64,000 nucleotides of DNA from Nocardia fluminea (GCF_002846365.1 NZ_PJMW01000002.1:2356001-2420000), one strand, 5' to 3'. Positions 35,261-46,016 are shown, counted from the stretch's first letter. Numbers and translations: made by a program. The notes: generated by a model not told the origin, from the sequence alone.

Positions 35261-36055
35261 GTGATCACGGTGACGCTCTACGACACGGTGAACGACGCCG
35301 ACGCGAGGACACTGCTGTCCGGCATGGAGGTTTCCTTCGCCGGCGTGAGCAAGCGATTCGGCGGCGACGCGGGCACGCTCGCCCTGACCGACATCGACCT
35401 CGACATCCGCGAAGGCGAGTTCGTCGCGGTGGTCGGCCCGTCCGGCTGCGGCAAGTCCACGCTGTTGCGCCTGGCCGCCGGGCTCGAGCCGGTGAGCTCG
35501 GGTGCCGTCGCGGTGCGCACGCACTCGATCGGGTTCATCTTCCAGGAGGCCACGCTGCTTCCGTGGCGCAAGGTGCGCCGCAATGTCGAACTCTCGGCCG
35601 AACTGGCCGGGGTCGACCGCAAGACCCGCCGCGCCCGGGTCGAGCGGGCGATCGAAGCCGTGGGCCTCGCCGACTTCGCGAACAAGCTGCCCAGCCAGCT
35701 CTCCGGCGGCATGCGCATGCGTGTCTCGCTGGCCAGGGCGCTGTCGCTGGAACCACGCCTGATGCTGCTGGACGAACCGTTCGGCGCGCTCGACGAGATG
35801 ACCAGGCTGAACATGCAGGAGGAGTTGCTTCGCCTCTATCGCGACAACGCCTTCACCGCCCTTTTCATCACCCATTCGGTATCCGAGGCCGTGTTCCTCG
35901 CCTCGCGGGTGGTGGTGATGTCGGCCAGGCCGGGCCGCATCCACGAGGTGATCGACGTCGGCCTGCCCTACCCGCGGGAACGCGAACTCCGCTTCGAACC
36001 CGCGTTCACCCAACTCGTCTCGCGCATCTCGCGCTCGTTGAAAGAGGCTGCCTGA
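35261..36055 (+). CDS. ABC transporter ATPase (nitrate/sulfonate/taurine type)
   Basis: The 264-aa ATPase shows Walker A GPSGCGKST, Q-loop IFQEATLLPWRKVRRNV, signature QLSGGMRMRVSLARAL, Walker B LMLLDEPFGALDEMTR and H-loop ITHSVSEAVFLASRV, the TauB/SsuB/NrtD subfamily pattern. GTG 35261 follows AGGAGA; GTG 35270 is an alternative. It overlaps the permease gene by one base (TGATG), showing tight coupling. Confidence 0.93.
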   Translation: MITVTLYDTVNDADARTLLSGMEVSFAGVSKRFGGDAGTLALTDIDLDIREGEFVAVVGPSGCGKSTLLRLAAGLEPVSSGAVAVRTHSIGFIFQEATLLPWRKVRRNVELSAELAGVDRKTRRARVERAIEAVGLADFANKLPSQLSGGMRMRVSLARALSLEPRLMLLDEPFGALDEMTRLNMQEELLRLYRDNAFTALFITHSVSEAVFLASRVVVMSARPGRIHEVIDVGLPYPRERELRFEPAFTQLVSRISRSLKEAA

Positions 36056-36897
36056 TGGTGAGTGTCGCGGCCCGAGTGCCCGCCGCAGCGAAACTTCGGG
36101 TGCCGACGGCGCCACTGCGCAAGTTCGGCGGTGCCCTGATCGCGCCCCTTGTTTCGGTCACCTTGGCACTGGCCGCCTGGTACGCGGTGTCGATGCTGAT
36201 CCTCAGCGAGGGCCGCCGGTTCCTGTTGCCGCCGCCGCACGTGGTGTTCGGCGAATCCCTCGCCGACCCGAAGAAGCTCGAGGTGATGCTCGAGGCGCTG
36301 GCCGTCACCGCCAGGGTCGCGATCACCGGCCTGCTGATCTCGGCGGTGCTCGGGGTGGCGATCGCGGTGCTGATGAGCCAGGCCAAACCGATCGAGAGCG
36401 TCGTCTACCCGTACGCGGTTGTCCTCCAGGCGATCCCGGTGCTGGCGGTGGTCCCGCTCATCGGCTTGTGGCTGGGCTACGGCTTCGCCGCTCGCACCAC
36501 CGTGTGCGTGCTCATCGCGATCCACCCGATCATCGCGATGACCCTGTTCGGCATCAAATCCGTCGACGGCAATCTGCAAGAGCTGTTCACCCTCGGCCGG
36601 GCGGGCCGCCTGCGCCGCCTCTGGTCGCTGCAACTGCCCGCCGCGCTGCCCTCGACACTGACCGGATTGCGCACCGCCGCAGGGCTTTCGGTGACCGGCG
36701 CCATCATCGGCGACATGTTCTTCGCGCAGGGCAAACCCGGCATCGGCACCCTGCTCGACACCTACCGCGCCCGCCTGCAATCCGAGGACCTGATCGGTGC
36801 GCTGCTGCTGGCCGCCCTGTTCGGCGTGCTCGTGTTCACCGTGTTCACCGTCATCCAGAAGGTCAGCGTCGGCCGCTGGCACAACTCCGCCCAATAG
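36055..36897 (+). CDS. ABC transporter permease (BPD inner-membrane component)
   Basis: This 280-aa permease has six hydrophobic segments and the EAA loop AHPI-to-GRAG region (TLFGIKSVDGNLQELFTLGRAGRLRRLWSLQLPAALPSTLTGLRTAAGLS), matching SsuC/TauC-type permeases. The chosen ATG at 36055 overlaps the ATPase stop by one base. It forms the membrane pore for the lipoprotein-bound substrate. Confidence 0.92.
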   Translation: MVSVAARVPAAAKLRVPTAPLRKFGGALIAPLVSVTLALAAWYAVSMLILSEGRRFLLPPPHVVFGESLADPKKLEVMLEALAVTARVAITGLLISAVLGVAIAVLMSQAKPIESVVYPYAVVLQAIPVLAVVPLIGLWLGYGFAARTTVCVLIAIHPIIAMTLFGIKSVDGNLQELFTLGRAGRLRRLWSLQLPAALPSTLTGLRTAAGLSVTGAIIGDMFFAQGKPGIGTLLDTYRARLQSEDLIGALLLAALFGVLVFTVFTVIQKVSVGRWHNSAQ

Positions 36898-36913
36898 CTC
36901 GACAGGACTCCCC

Positions 36914-38083
36914 ATGAAGACACCTCCCTTGCGTCGCATCGGTTTCGCCGCGCTCGCCGTGCTGCTCACCGGCACCGCGTCCGCCTGTGCCGACGACACC
37001 ACCGCCGCCCCCGCCGTGGCGCTCGAACCGGCGCCGGCCGAACAGCAACTCGCCGGTGCCTGTCCCGCCACCGTGGTCGTCCAGCTGCAGTGGGCGCCGG
37101 AAACCGACTCCGGCCCCCTCTTCGGGTTGCTCGGCCCCGGCTACACGGTCGACGCCGACAACAACAAGATCACCGGGCCGCTCGTCGCCGACGGCAAGGA
37201 CACCGGCGTGCGGCTGGAGATCCGGGCAGGCGGCCCGGCCATCGGCTTCCAGACCGTGCCGTCTCAGATGTACGTCGACCCGAGCATCACCCTCGGGCTC
37301 GCGCACTCCGAGCACGCCATCGCCGCCGCGGGGCAGCAGCCGATCGTCGCCGTCACGACGTTGCTGCGCAACAGCCCGCAGATGCTGATGTGGGACCCGA
37401 AGACCAACCCCGACTGGCAGGGCATCGCCGATATCGGCAAGTCCGGCAAGCCGGTCGTGGTCTCCAAGGGTCAGCTGTACCCGGACTGGCTCGTCGCCCG
37501 CGGGCTGGTGCGCAAGGAGCAGATCGACGCCTCCTACGACAACTCGCCCTCGCGCTTCGTCACCGATCCGTCCTTCGCCCAGCAGGGCTTCGCCAACGCC
37601 GAACCCTTCACCTACGAGCACGAGGTACGGGCCTGGAACAAGCCGGTCGGCTACCAACTGCTCAAGGACGTCGGCTACGAGGGCTATGCCCGCACTGTGA
37701 ACGTGCGCGCCGACAAGCTGGCCGAACTGCGCCCGTGCCTGCGGAAGCTGGTGCCGATGATCCAGCGGGCCACCGCGTCGTTCAAGGCCGATCCCGGCCA
37801 CGTCAACGACGTCGTCGTCGACGTGGTGGAGCAGAACCCCAAGCTCAGCCCCTACAGCGCCGAACTCGCCGAATTCGGCTCCAGGGCGCTCATCGACGGC
37901 GGCCTGATCGGCAACGACACCGACGGCGTACTCGGCAGTTTCGACGAGACCCGCGTTCAGCGCATCATCGACGAATTCGGACCCATCCTGCGAGCGGGCG
38001 GCGCGAACGTGCCCACCGGCCTGACCGCGAAGGACCTGGTCACCAAGGAATTCCTCGACCCCGCCATTTCCGTCACCGGCTAA
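36914..38083 (+). CDS. ABC transporter substrate-binding lipoprotein (NMT1/SsuA-like)
   Basis: The 389-aa secreted protein starts MKTPPLRRIGFAALAVLLTG with a hydrophobic signal and a lipobox-like ASAC. The mature part (CPATVVVQLQWAPETDSGPLFG) resembles the entry strand of NMT1-type binding proteins for sulfonates, nitrate or pyrimidines. The region YPDWLVARGLVRKEQIDASYDNSPSRFVTDP is a typical inter-lobe segment. It lies 16 nt after the permease and completes the importer. The substrate is unidentified. Confidence 0.88.
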   Translation: MKTPPLRRIGFAALAVLLTGTASACADDTTAAPAVALEPAPAEQQLAGACPATVVVQLQWAPETDSGPLFGLLGPGYTVDADNNKITGPLVADGKDTGVRLEIRAGGPAIGFQTVPSQMYVDPSITLGLAHSEHAIAAAGQQPIVAVTTLLRNSPQMLMWDPKTNPDWQGIADIGKSGKPVVVSKGQLYPDWLVARGLVRKEQIDASYDNSPSRFVTDPSFAQQGFANAEPFTYEHEVRAWNKPVGYQLLKDVGYEGYARTVNVRADKLAELRPCLRKLVPMIQRATASFKADPGHVNDVVVDVVEQNPKLSPYSAELAEFGSRALIDGGLIGNDTDGVLGSFDETRVQRIIDEFGPILRAGGANVPTGLTAKDLVTKEFLDPAISVTG

Positions 38084-38095
38084 GGAGACACCCCC

Positions 38096-39088
38096 ATGAC
38101 CACCAGTTACGACCTGTCCGAAGTCTCGCGCGAGAAGCAGATGGGCGGTCTCGGCAAGGAGACCACCGACCGCGAGATCCGCGTGGTGGACCTCACCGAC
38201 TTCGAGAACCGGCGCGCCGAGATCACCGAGGAACTGTGGGCCGCCGCCACCGAGATCGGCTTCTTCCAGCTCTCCGGCCACGGCATCGCGCAGGACCTCA
38301 TCGACGAGATGTTCGGCACCACAGCCGATTTCTTCGCCCTGCCCGAGGAGATCAAGGCGCAGTACCCCCTCGTCAAGAAGAACAACGCGGGCTGGGAGAG
38401 CCTGAGTCAAGTGCGCCCGTCCATCGGCGTGCCGGATCAGAAGGAGTCGTATCAGATCACCCGGCCGCACATGGACGGGCTGTGGCCCAGCGAGACCGAG
38501 CTGGCCGGATTCCGCTCCCGCGTACTCGATTTCGAGAGGCGGGCCTGGGAAGTGGCGATGCGGGTACTGTCCTGCTTCGCCGATCGCCTCGGCCTCGAAC
38601 GCGAACACTTCACCGCCGCACACGATCCCGGCTCCGAGAGCTACCAGAGTGCCCTGCGGCTGCTGCACTACTTCGCTGTTCCCGAAGAGCTGCGCGGCGT
38701 ACCCGGACGCTGGCGGGCCGGCGCTCACACCGACTTCGACTGCCTCACCCTGCTTTTCCAGCGGGACAGACAGGGCGGGCTCCAGGTGTGCCCCGGCAAG
38801 GAGATGCACGAGCAGGAGTGGACCTCCATCACCCCGTCGTCGAGCCTGATCACCTGCAATATCGGTGACATGCTCACCCGCTGGAGCGACGACCTGCTGC
38901 CGTCGAACTTCCACCGCGTTCGCAGCCCCGGCGAGGGCGAATACCAGGGCGAGCGCTACAGCATCGCGTACTTCGCCCAGGCCGACCGCGACGCCGTCAT
39001 CCAAGGGCCCGCCGGCAAGTACCCGCCCGTCACCGCGGCGGACTTCCTGACTCAGCGGGTGCAGGCGAACTACCGCTCCCAGGGATAA
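38096..39088 (+). CDS. 2-oxoglutarate/Fe(II) oxygenase, isopenicillin-N-synthase family
   Basis: The 330-aa enzyme has the DIOX_N region (IRVVDLTDFENRRAEI, GFFQLSGHGIAQDLIDEM). The facial triad is His211-x-Asp213 (GAHTDFDCLTLL) and His273 (FHRVRSP). Arg287 and Ser289 (RYSIAYF) are positioned to bind 2-oxoglutarate. It is coded 12 nt after the binding-protein gene, so it should oxidise the imported compound or its product. It might also act like TauD, hydroxylating to release a leaving group. The substrate is not readable. Confidence 0.9.
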   Translation: MTTSYDLSEVSREKQMGGLGKETTDREIRVVDLTDFENRRAEITEELWAAATEIGFFQLSGHGIAQDLIDEMFGTTADFFALPEEIKAQYPLVKKNNAGWESLSQVRPSIGVPDQKESYQITRPHMDGLWPSETELAGFRSRVLDFERRAWEVAMRVLSCFADRLGLEREHFTAAHDPGSESYQSALRLLHYFAVPEELRGVPGRWRAGAHTDFDCLTLLFQRDRQGGLQVCPGKEMHEQEWTSITPSSSLITCNIGDMLTRWSDDLLPSNFHRVRSPGEGEYQGERYSIAYFAQADRDAVIQGPAGKYPPVTAADFLTQRVQANYRSQG

Positions 39089-39116
39089 TCACCGCAATCG
39101 ACGGAAAGGACACGGC

Positions 39117-39194
39117 ATGAGCGGTCAGCGCCCGGCGGAGGCAGCCCGCGTCACCACGCGGGGCGCCCGAGCCTGCCCAAGGATTCCGCGGTGA
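39117..39194 (+). CDS. 25-aa ORF coupled to the GntR regulator gene
   Basis: An ATG at 39117 has a strong GGAAAGGA (39103-39110) and encodes MSGQRPAEAARVTTRGARAC followed by PRIPR. Its stop TGA overlaps GTG 39191 (GTGA, 4 nt). It may be a leader peptide that couples translation of the regulator, or a remnant of a lost gene. There is no homology. Confidence 0.45.
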   Translation: MSGQRPAEAARVTTRGARACPRIPR

Positions 39195-39829
39195 CCGAAG
39201 CCTCGCTGCTCGGCCAGTCCGTCCATCGACGCATCCGGCAGATGGTCCTCTCCGGCGAGCTGACGTCGGGCCAGTCGCTCAGTGTGCCCGCGCTGGCGAC
39301 CGAGCTCGGGGTCAGCCGCAGCCCCGTCCGCGAGGCGGTGCAGCAGCTGATCTACGAGGGTCTCGCCGTGAGCGCGCCGCACGCGGGGGCGAAGGTGGCC
39401 GCCGTCGACGACGACCGCATCCGCGACGTCCTCGCGGTCCGGGCCGCCCTCGACGGTCTCGCCGCCGCGGCGGCCGCCACCCGCCTCACCGAGGCCGACC
39501 TCGACAAGCTCACCGGCATCATCACCGCCCAGCGAGCGCATCTGGACGACCCCGCCGATCCCGTGCGCGACGCCCAGCTCGACCTGGAGTTCCACACCTT
39601 CATCCGCGATGCCTCCGGCAACACGTGCGTCGTCGACGAACTGGCCCGCCTGGAAGCCCAGGCCCACCTCTACCGCGGCGACCTGTGGTGCTCGGCCCGC
39701 AACCGCCGCGTTGCCCTGCGCGAACATCGCCGCATCGTCGAAGCCCTCGAATCCGGCCACCCCGAGTCCGCCCGCGCCGCCGCCGAAGCCCACGTGCAGG
39801 GTCTGCTCACTCGCCTCGCCCGGCAGTAG
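39191..39829 (+). CDS. GntR-family repressor with FCD ligand domain
   Basis: The 212-aa protein has the GntR winged helix (SVHRRIRQMVLSGELTSGQSLSVPALATELGVSRSPVREAVQQLIYEGL) and an all-helical FCD domain (VLAVRAALDGLAAAAAATRL, LDLEFHTFIRDASGN, LREHRRIVEALESGHPESARAAAEAHV). FCD proteins sense carboxylates or nitrogenous metabolites; this one probably controls the preceding transporter/oxygenase cluster. The start is GTG 39191. Confidence 0.92.
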   Translation: MTEASLLGQSVHRRIRQMVLSGELTSGQSLSVPALATELGVSRSPVREAVQQLIYEGLAVSAPHAGAKVAAVDDDRIRDVLAVRAALDGLAAAAAATRLTEADLDKLTGIITAQRAHLDDPADPVRDAQLDLEFHTFIRDASGNTCVVDELARLEAQAHLYRGDLWCSARNRRVALREHRRIVEALESGHPESARAAAEAHVQGLLTRLARQ

Positions 39830-39832
39830 CCG

Positions 39833-40348
39833 TCAGCGGTGATCGCGGTAGGCGGGGGCCTTGGCGGTGCCCGCCGGGGTCAAGGTGTGCAGCAACGGCA
39901 TCGTCCGATGCGCGACCACCGTCGACAGCACGATCACACTGTGCGAGCGCACCACCGACCCGGTCCGATCGATGCTCAGCAACACCGCCTGCAAACCGGC
40001 ATGGGAATCGGCCCCGATCCGGCACAGCACGTCGCCGGAGCCGGTTGTCGCGTATGCCTCGAGCACTCCCGGAATCGCCGCCAGCTCCGCGCTCACCGTG
40101 TCCAGCGCGCCCTGCGCGATCTCCAAGGTCACGAACGCCTGCACATCGAAACCCGCTGCGGTGACATCGATCTGCGGGTTGTAGGAGGCGATCACCCCGG
40201 ATTCCTCCATCCGGTTGATCCGCGCCTGCACCGTCGCCCGCGCGACCTTCGTCCGCCGCGACAGTTCGAGGATCCCGGCCTTCTGGAACTCGTGCATCGC
40301 GGTGAGGATCGCCAGGTCGAGTTCATCCAATTTCGCGGGCGCGCGCAT
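39833..40348 (-). CDS. Lrp/AsnC-family regulator
   Basis: The 171-aa protein has the N-terminal HTH (LDELDLAILTAMHEFQKAGILELSRRTKVARATVQARINRMEESGVI) and the RAM ligand-binding domain (FDVQAFVTLEIAQGALDTVSAELAAIPGVLEAYATTGSGDVLCRIGA). It is divergent from hpd, and Lrp proteins commonly sense aromatic amino acids, so control of tyrosine catabolism is probable. Start codon ATG 40348. Confidence 0.93.
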   Translation of the reverse strand: MRAPAKLDELDLAILTAMHEFQKAGILELSRRTKVARATVQARINRMEESGVIASYNPQIDVTAAGFDVQAFVTLEIAQGALDTVSAELAAIPGVLEAYATTGSGDVLCRIGADSHAGLQAVLLSIDRTGSVVRSHSVIVLSTVVAHRTMPLLHTLTPAGTAKAPAYRDHR

Positions 40349-40477
40349 GCGAAGACCTCCATGTCCGGTTGCTATTCAAATTGTCCACCATTCGGGGGCA
40401 TCCGGTGGCTTCTCGAGCCAGCCTGTTCAGACAAAGATGGAGTAGTTGCCCACCTGCGGCCCCGCGCGATTTCCTAG

Positions 40478-41623
<1,146 letters not shown>

Positions 41624-41654
41624 CCGGGTCCGCGGACCTACTACAGTTCATGGC

Positions 41655-42182
41655 ATGCGGATCCCCTCGGCGATCATCACCGGCATGACCTTGGTCGTCA
41701 TGCTGACGTCGTGCGGATCGGGGGGCGACTCCGATGCGCCGGCAGGGCCCAACCGGCCACCACCGAAGGTCGCCTCACTGGGCCCCTTCGTCGGCGAGTG
41801 CGGCCATGTCACCGACGACGAAGTGCGCACGCTCGCCGGTCTCGGCCAGATCGCGCGGGTCTACAAGAACGCGACCGGCTGCAACTGGCAGTCAGCCGGA
41901 ATGTCCGCCCCCAGCGTTACTTTCGCCTCCTACCGGGGCAGTCCGATCGAACGGGAGAAGGCGTGGGTGTCCAGCGTGGGCCGTGCACCGGAGACCATCG
42001 ACGTGGGTGGGCACGCCGGTTTCATGGCGCTCGACCCACAGGGCACGGTGTGCGACCTCGCCGTGCAACTCGACGACGACTTCTTCGAGTGGTCGATGTC
42101 CACCGGCATCTTCGCCACCGGCGGCAACCCGTGCGATCGGACCAGGAAACTGGCCGAGCTGACCGTGGGACGGTTGCGGTGA
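41655..42182 (+). CDS. DUF3558 lipoprotein
   Basis: The 175-aa product has a signal peptide ending in lipobox MLTSC. The mature domain contains FVGECGHVTDDEVRTLAGLGQIARVYKNATGCNWQSAG and ends NPCDRTRKLAELTVGRL, the Cys-pair pattern of DUF3558. It is an envelope lipoprotein of unknown function. It overlaps the following DUF3558 gene by 4 nt (GTGA), so the two are coupled. Confidence 0.85.
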   Translation: MRIPSAIITGMTLVVMLTSCGSGGDSDAPAGPNRPPPKVASLGPFVGECGHVTDDEVRTLAGLGQIARVYKNATGCNWQSAGMSAPSVTFASYRGSPIEREKAWVSSVGRAPETIDVGGHAGFMALDPQGTVCDLAVQLDDDFFEWSMSTGIFATGGNPCDRTRKLAELTVGRLR

Positions 42183-42724
42183 GGGCGGGCCGGATCGCCG
42201 CCACCGCGCTGCTGCTCACCCTCGCGCTCGCCGGCTGCGGCGACAAGATCGAGGGCAGCGCGCAGCCACTGGGCCAGGGCGGCGGCGATGAAACGATCAA
42301 CACCGACTTCGACAAGCTGCTGCGCGAGTGCGAGGTGGTGGCCGGCGACAAGATCGGCGAGATCGTCGGCAACGCCAAGTTCGTCACCGGGTCGTTCAGC
42401 GGCGCGGTCTGCATGTGGGACATCGAGGACGCACCCGGTGGGGGAGCCATGGCCAGCCTCAACTGGTACGAGATGGGTACCCTGAACAACGAGAAGACCA
42501 CCAACGACAAGTTGGGCTACCTCTCCGGCGACATCACCGTGCAGGGCCGCAGGGCGCTGCAGGTACGCAGGCCCGGCGACAACGATTCCTGCGGCGTCAC
42601 CGCCCCGGCCGCCGACGTCGGTGTGGTCGGTTGGTGGATCAACTACAAGCCCGGCTCGGCGCACCCCGATCCGTGCGTCGCGGCCCAGAAATTGGTCGAG
42701 CTCACTCTGGATCTCGCCCGGTAG
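42179..42724 (+). CDS. DUF3558 lipoprotein (second of a pair)
   Basis: This is a 181-aa lipoprotein with a GTG start overlapping the upstream stop. The signal ends in a clean lipobox (LALAGC). The mature domain, LLRECEVVAGDKIGEIVGNAKF, with AVCMWDIEDAPGGGAMASLNWYEMGTL and a C-terminal DPCVAAQKLVELTLDLA, mirrors its neighbour. The two probably work together at the cell surface. A strong promoter for rpsL follows. Confidence 0.85.
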   Translation: MRAGRIAATALLLTLALAGCGDKIEGSAQPLGQGGGDETINTDFDKLLRECEVVAGDKIGEIVGNAKFVTGSFSGAVCMWDIEDAPGGGAMASLNWYEMGTLNNEKTTNDKLGYLSGDITVQGRRALQVRRPGDNDSCGVTAPAADVGVVGWWINYKPGSAHPDPCVAAQKLVELTLDLAR

Positions 42725-42747
42725 AAGGCTTGACGCGGCCCCCCGCT

Positions 42748-42777
42748 TTGACCCCGAATCGGGCACGCGGGTATCGT
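42748..42777 (+). promoter_or_regulatory. Likely rpsL operon promoter
   Basis: TTGACC (42748-42753), 18-nt spacer, TATCGT (42772-42777). The start near 42784 gives a leader of about 210 nt. A second TTGACG lies at 42730-42735. Confidence 0.6.
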
Positions 42778-42996
42778 GGATCCCTGTGCCCGGATTACTG
42801 CGGGCAAGTTCGTGTGTGAACGTAGGCCAGCGAAAGCGGCCGATACGTTCCAGCGTGCCTTGAAAAGGGTACTGAGCGCCTCAGCGACACGCCCGACCAC
42901 GGGTTAACGGAAACGTGGTCTGACGTGCGGGTGAAAGCTCGATGAACTGCAAGACACTGCACACCAAGCGCAATTACCAATAAGGAAAGCCGGTCT

Positions 42997-43371
42997 ATGC
43001 CAACCATCAACCAGCTGGTCCGCAAGGGTCGCCGCGACAAGGTCACCAAGACCAAGACTGCGGCCCTGAAGGGGAGCCCGCAGCGTCGTGGCGTGTGCAC
43101 TCGCGTGTACACCACCACCCCCAAGAAGCCGAACTCCGCGCTCCGTAAGGTCGCGCGTGTTCGCCTGACCAGCGCGATCGAGGTCACGGCGTACATCCCC
43201 GGTGAAGGCCACAACCTGCAGGAGCACTCGATGGTGCTCGTTCGCGGCGGTCGTGTGAAGGACCTTCCGGGTGTCCGTTACAAGATCATCCGTGGATCGC
43301 TCGACACCCAGGGCGTGAAGAACCGCAAGCAGGCGCGCAGCCGCTACGGCGCCAAGAAGGAGAAGAGCTGA
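42997..43371 (+). CDS. rpsL: 30S ribosomal protein S12
   Basis: The 124-aa decoding-centre protein includes [34 protein letters not shown] and [19 protein letters not shown]. The lysines of the PKKPNS and GRVKDLP motifs, targets of streptomycin resistance, are wild type. The position upstream of rpsG is standard. Confidence 0.98.
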   Translation: MPTINQLVRKGRRDKVTKTKTAALKGSPQRRGVCTRVYTTTPKKPNSALRKVARVRLTSAIEVTAYIPGEGHNLQEHSMVLVRGGRVKDLPGVRYKIIRGSLDTQGVKNRKQARSRYGAKKEKS

Positions 43372-43372
43372 T

Positions 43373-43843
43373 ATGCCACGCAAGGGCCCCGCACCCAAGC
43401 GTCCGCTGATCAACGACCCGGTCTACGGGTCCCCGCTGGTCACTCAGCTGGTCAACAAGATCCTGATGGACGGCAAGAAGTCCACCGCCGAGCGCATCGT
43501 CTACGGTGCCCTCGAGCAGGCGCGTGAGAAGACCGGCACCGATCCGGTCGTCACCCTCAAGCGCGCGCTGGACAACGTCAAGCCCGCCCTCGAGGTGAAG
43601 CCCCGCCGCGTCGGTGGCGCCACCTACCAGGTGCCGGTCGAGGTCCGTCCGGGCCGCGCCAACACCCTGGCGCTGCGCTGGCTGGTCAGCTACTCCCGCG
43701 CCCGTCGCGAGAAGACCATGGTCGAGCGTCTCGCCAACGAGCTCCTCGATGCCAGCAACGGCCTCGGTGCCGCCGTGAAGCGTCGCGAGGACACCCACAA
43801 GATGGCCGAGTCGAACCGGGCCTTCGCGCACTACCGCTGGTGA
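43373..43843 (+). CDS. rpsG: 30S ribosomal protein S7
   Basis: The 156-aa protein starts [20 protein letters not shown], one base after the rpsL stop codon, and contains [41 protein letters not shown] and [14 protein letters not shown], all S7 hallmarks. S7 nucleates the 30S head and forms part of the E-site. Confidence 0.98.
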   Translation: MPRKGPAPKRPLINDPVYGSPLVTQLVNKILMDGKKSTAERIVYGALEQAREKTGTDPVVTLKRALDNVKPALEVKPRRVGGATYQVPVEVRPGRANTLALRWLVSYSRARREKTMVERLANELLDASNGLGAAVKRREDTHKMAESNRAFAHYRW

Positions 43844-43876
43844 TAGTCCGGCCCGTCACTTAAAAGGGAGAATTTC

Positions 43877-45979
43877 GTGGCACAGGACGTGCTCACCGAC
43901 CTGAACAAGGTCCGCAACATCGGCATCATGGCCCACATCGATGCGGGCAAGACCACCACGACCGAACGCATCCTGTTCTACACCGGTATCACGTACAAGA
44001 TCGGTGAAGTTCACGATGGCGCGGCCACGATGGACTGGATGGAGCAGGAGCAGGAGCGTGGTATCACCATCACCTCCGCGGCTACCACCTGTTTCTGGAA
44101 AGACAACCAGATCAACATCATCGACACCCCCGGGCACGTCGACTTCACCGTCGAGGTGGAGCGATCGCTGCGCGTCCTCGACGGCGCTGTCGCGGTGTTC
44201 GACGGCAAAGAGGGTGTCGAGCCCCAGTCCGAGCAGGTGTGGCGTCAGGCCGACAAGTACGACGTGCCGCGTATCTGCTTCGTGAACAAGATGGACAAGC
44301 TCGGTGCGGATTTCTACTTCACCGTGCAGACCATCAAGGACCGTCTCGGCGCTCGCCCGCTCGTGATCCAGCTGCCCATCGGTGCTGAGAACGACTTCGA
44401 GGGCATCGTCGACCTGGTCGAGAACAACGCCAAGGTCTGGAAGGGCGAGACCAAGCTCGGCGAAGAGTACGAGGTCGTCGCGATTCCGGCCGACCTCGAG
44501 GAGAAGGCCGCGCAGTACCGTCAGGAACTGCTCGAGACCGTCGCCGAGTCCGACGAGGCACTGCTCGAGAAGTTCTTCGGTGGCGAGGATCTCACCATCG
44601 AGGAGATCAAGGGCGCCATCCGCAAGATGACGGTCAACTCCGAGCTGTACCCGGTGCTGTGTGGTTCCGCGTTCAAGAACAAGGGCGTTCAGCCCATGCT
44701 CGACGCGGTCATCGATTACCTCCCCTCCCCGCTGGACGTCGAGGCCACCACCGGCCACGTCCCCGGCAAGGAAGAGGAGCTGATCACCCGCAAGCCCAAC
44801 GTCGAGGATCCGTTCGCGGCCCTGGCGTTCAAGATCGCGGTGCACCCGTTCTTCGGTGAACTCACCTACGTGCGTGTGTACTCGGGTCAGGTCGCCTCCG
44901 GAGCCCAGGTCGTCAACTCGACCAAGGGCAAGAAGGAGCGTCTGGGCAAGCTGTTCCAGATGCACTCCAACAAGGAGATGCCGGTCGCGACGGCTTCGGC
45001 CGGCCACATCTACGCGGTCATCGGCCTGAAGGACACCACCACCGGTGACACCCTGTCCGACGCGCAGAACCAGGTCGTCCTCGAGTCGATGACCTTCCCG
45101 GATCCGGTCATCGAGGTCTCGATCGAGCCCAAGACCAAGTCCGACCAGGAAAAGCTCGGCACCGCGATCCAGAAGCTGGCGCGCGAAGACCCGACGTTCT
45201 CGGTCAAGCTCGACCAGGAGACCGGCCAGACCGTCATCGGCGGCATGGGCGAGCTCCACCTCGACATCCTCGTCGACCGTATGCGTCGCGAGTTCAAGGT
45301 CGAGGCGAACGTCGGCAAGCCGCAGGTGGCCTACCGCGAGACCATCACCAAGAAGGTCGAGAAGCACGAGTTCACCCACAAGAAGCAGACGGGTGGCTCC
45401 GGCCAGTTCGCGAAGGTCATCATCGCCCTCGAGCCGTTCGTCGGCGAAGACGGCGCGACCTACGAGTTCGAGAACAAGGTCTCCGGCGGTCGCGTGCCCC
45501 GTGAGTACATCCCGTCGGTCGACGCGGGCGCCCAGGATGCCATGCAGTACGGCGTGCTCGCCGGCTACCCGCTGGTGAACCTGAAGGTCAGCCTGCTCGA
45601 CGGCGCGTACCACGACGTCGACTCCTCGGAAATGGCGTTCAAGATCGCGGGCTCGCAGGCCCTCAAGGAAGCGGCCCGTAAGGCCGGTCCGGTGATCCTC
45701 GAGCCGCTCATGGCGGTCGAGGTCATCACGCCCGAGGATTACATGGGCGACGTGATCGGCGACCTCAACTCCCGCCGTGGCCAGATTCAGGCCATGGAGG
45801 AACGCAGTGGTGCCCGTGTCGTCAAGGCGCTGGTTCCGCTCTCGGAGATGTTCGGTTACATCGGTGACCTGCGGTCCAAGACCCAGGGTCGCGCGAACTA
45901 CTCCATGGTGTTCGCCCAGTACGCAGAGGTTCCGGCCAATGTGTCCAAGGAGATCATCGCCAAGGCGACCGGCGAATAA
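43877..45979 (+). CDS. fusA: Elongation factor G (canonical copy)
   Basis: The 700-aa GTPase drives translocation. G1 is [12 protein letters not shown] (19-30), switch I is [16 protein letters not shown]3 is DTPGHVDFT and G4 is NKMD. Domain IV carries loop [10 protein letters not shown] and the tip [11 protein letters not shown] with His579. A GTG start follows AAAAGGGAGAA. tuf follows after a 136-nt gap with a strong hairpin. Confidence 0.98.
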   Translation: MAQDVLTDLNKVRNIGIMAHIDAGKTTTTERILFYTGITYKIGEVHDGAATMDWMEQEQERGITITSAATTCFWKDNQINIIDTPGHVDFTVEVERSLRVLDGAVAVFDGKEGVEPQSEQVWRQADKYDVPRICFVNKMDKLGADFYFTVQTIKDRLGARPLVIQLPIGAENDFEGIVDLVENNAKVWKGETKLGEEYEVVAIPADLEEKAAQYRQELLETVAESDEALLEKFFGGEDLTIEEIKGAIRKMTVNSELYPVLCGSAFKNKGVQPMLDAVIDYLPSPLDVEATTGHVPGKEEELITRKPNVEDPFAALAFKIAVHPFFGELTYVRVYSGQVASGAQVVNSTKGKKERLGKLFQMHSNKEMPVATASAGHIYAVIGLKDTTTGDTLSDAQNQVVLESMTFPDPVIEVSIEPKTKSDQEKLGTAIQKLAREDPTFSVKLDQETGQTVIGGMGELHLDILVDRMRREFKVEANVGKPQVAYRETITKKVEKHEFTHKKQTGGSGQFAKVIIALEPFVGEDGATYEFENKVSGGRVPREYIPSVDAGAQDAMQYGVLAGYPLVNLKVSLLDGAYHDVDSSEMAFKIAGSQALKEAARKAGPVILEPLMAVEVITPEDYMGDVIGDLNSRRGQIQAMEERSGARVVKALVPLSEMFGYIGDLRSKTQGRANYSMVFAQYAEVPANVSKEIIAKATGE

Positions 45980-45985
45980 AACCTG

Positions 45986-46016
45986 CTTGCGGTCCAGTGG
46001 CACACTGGACCGCAAG
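45986..46016 (+). other. Perfect 14-bp stem-loop between fusA and tuf
   Basis: CTTGCGGTCCAGTG (45986-45999), a GCA loop, and its exact complement (46003-46016), without a U-tail. A smaller hairpin (ATCCCCGC 46042-46049 with GCGGGGAT 46055-46062) follows. Processing or partial attenuation is likely. Confidence 0.75.
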
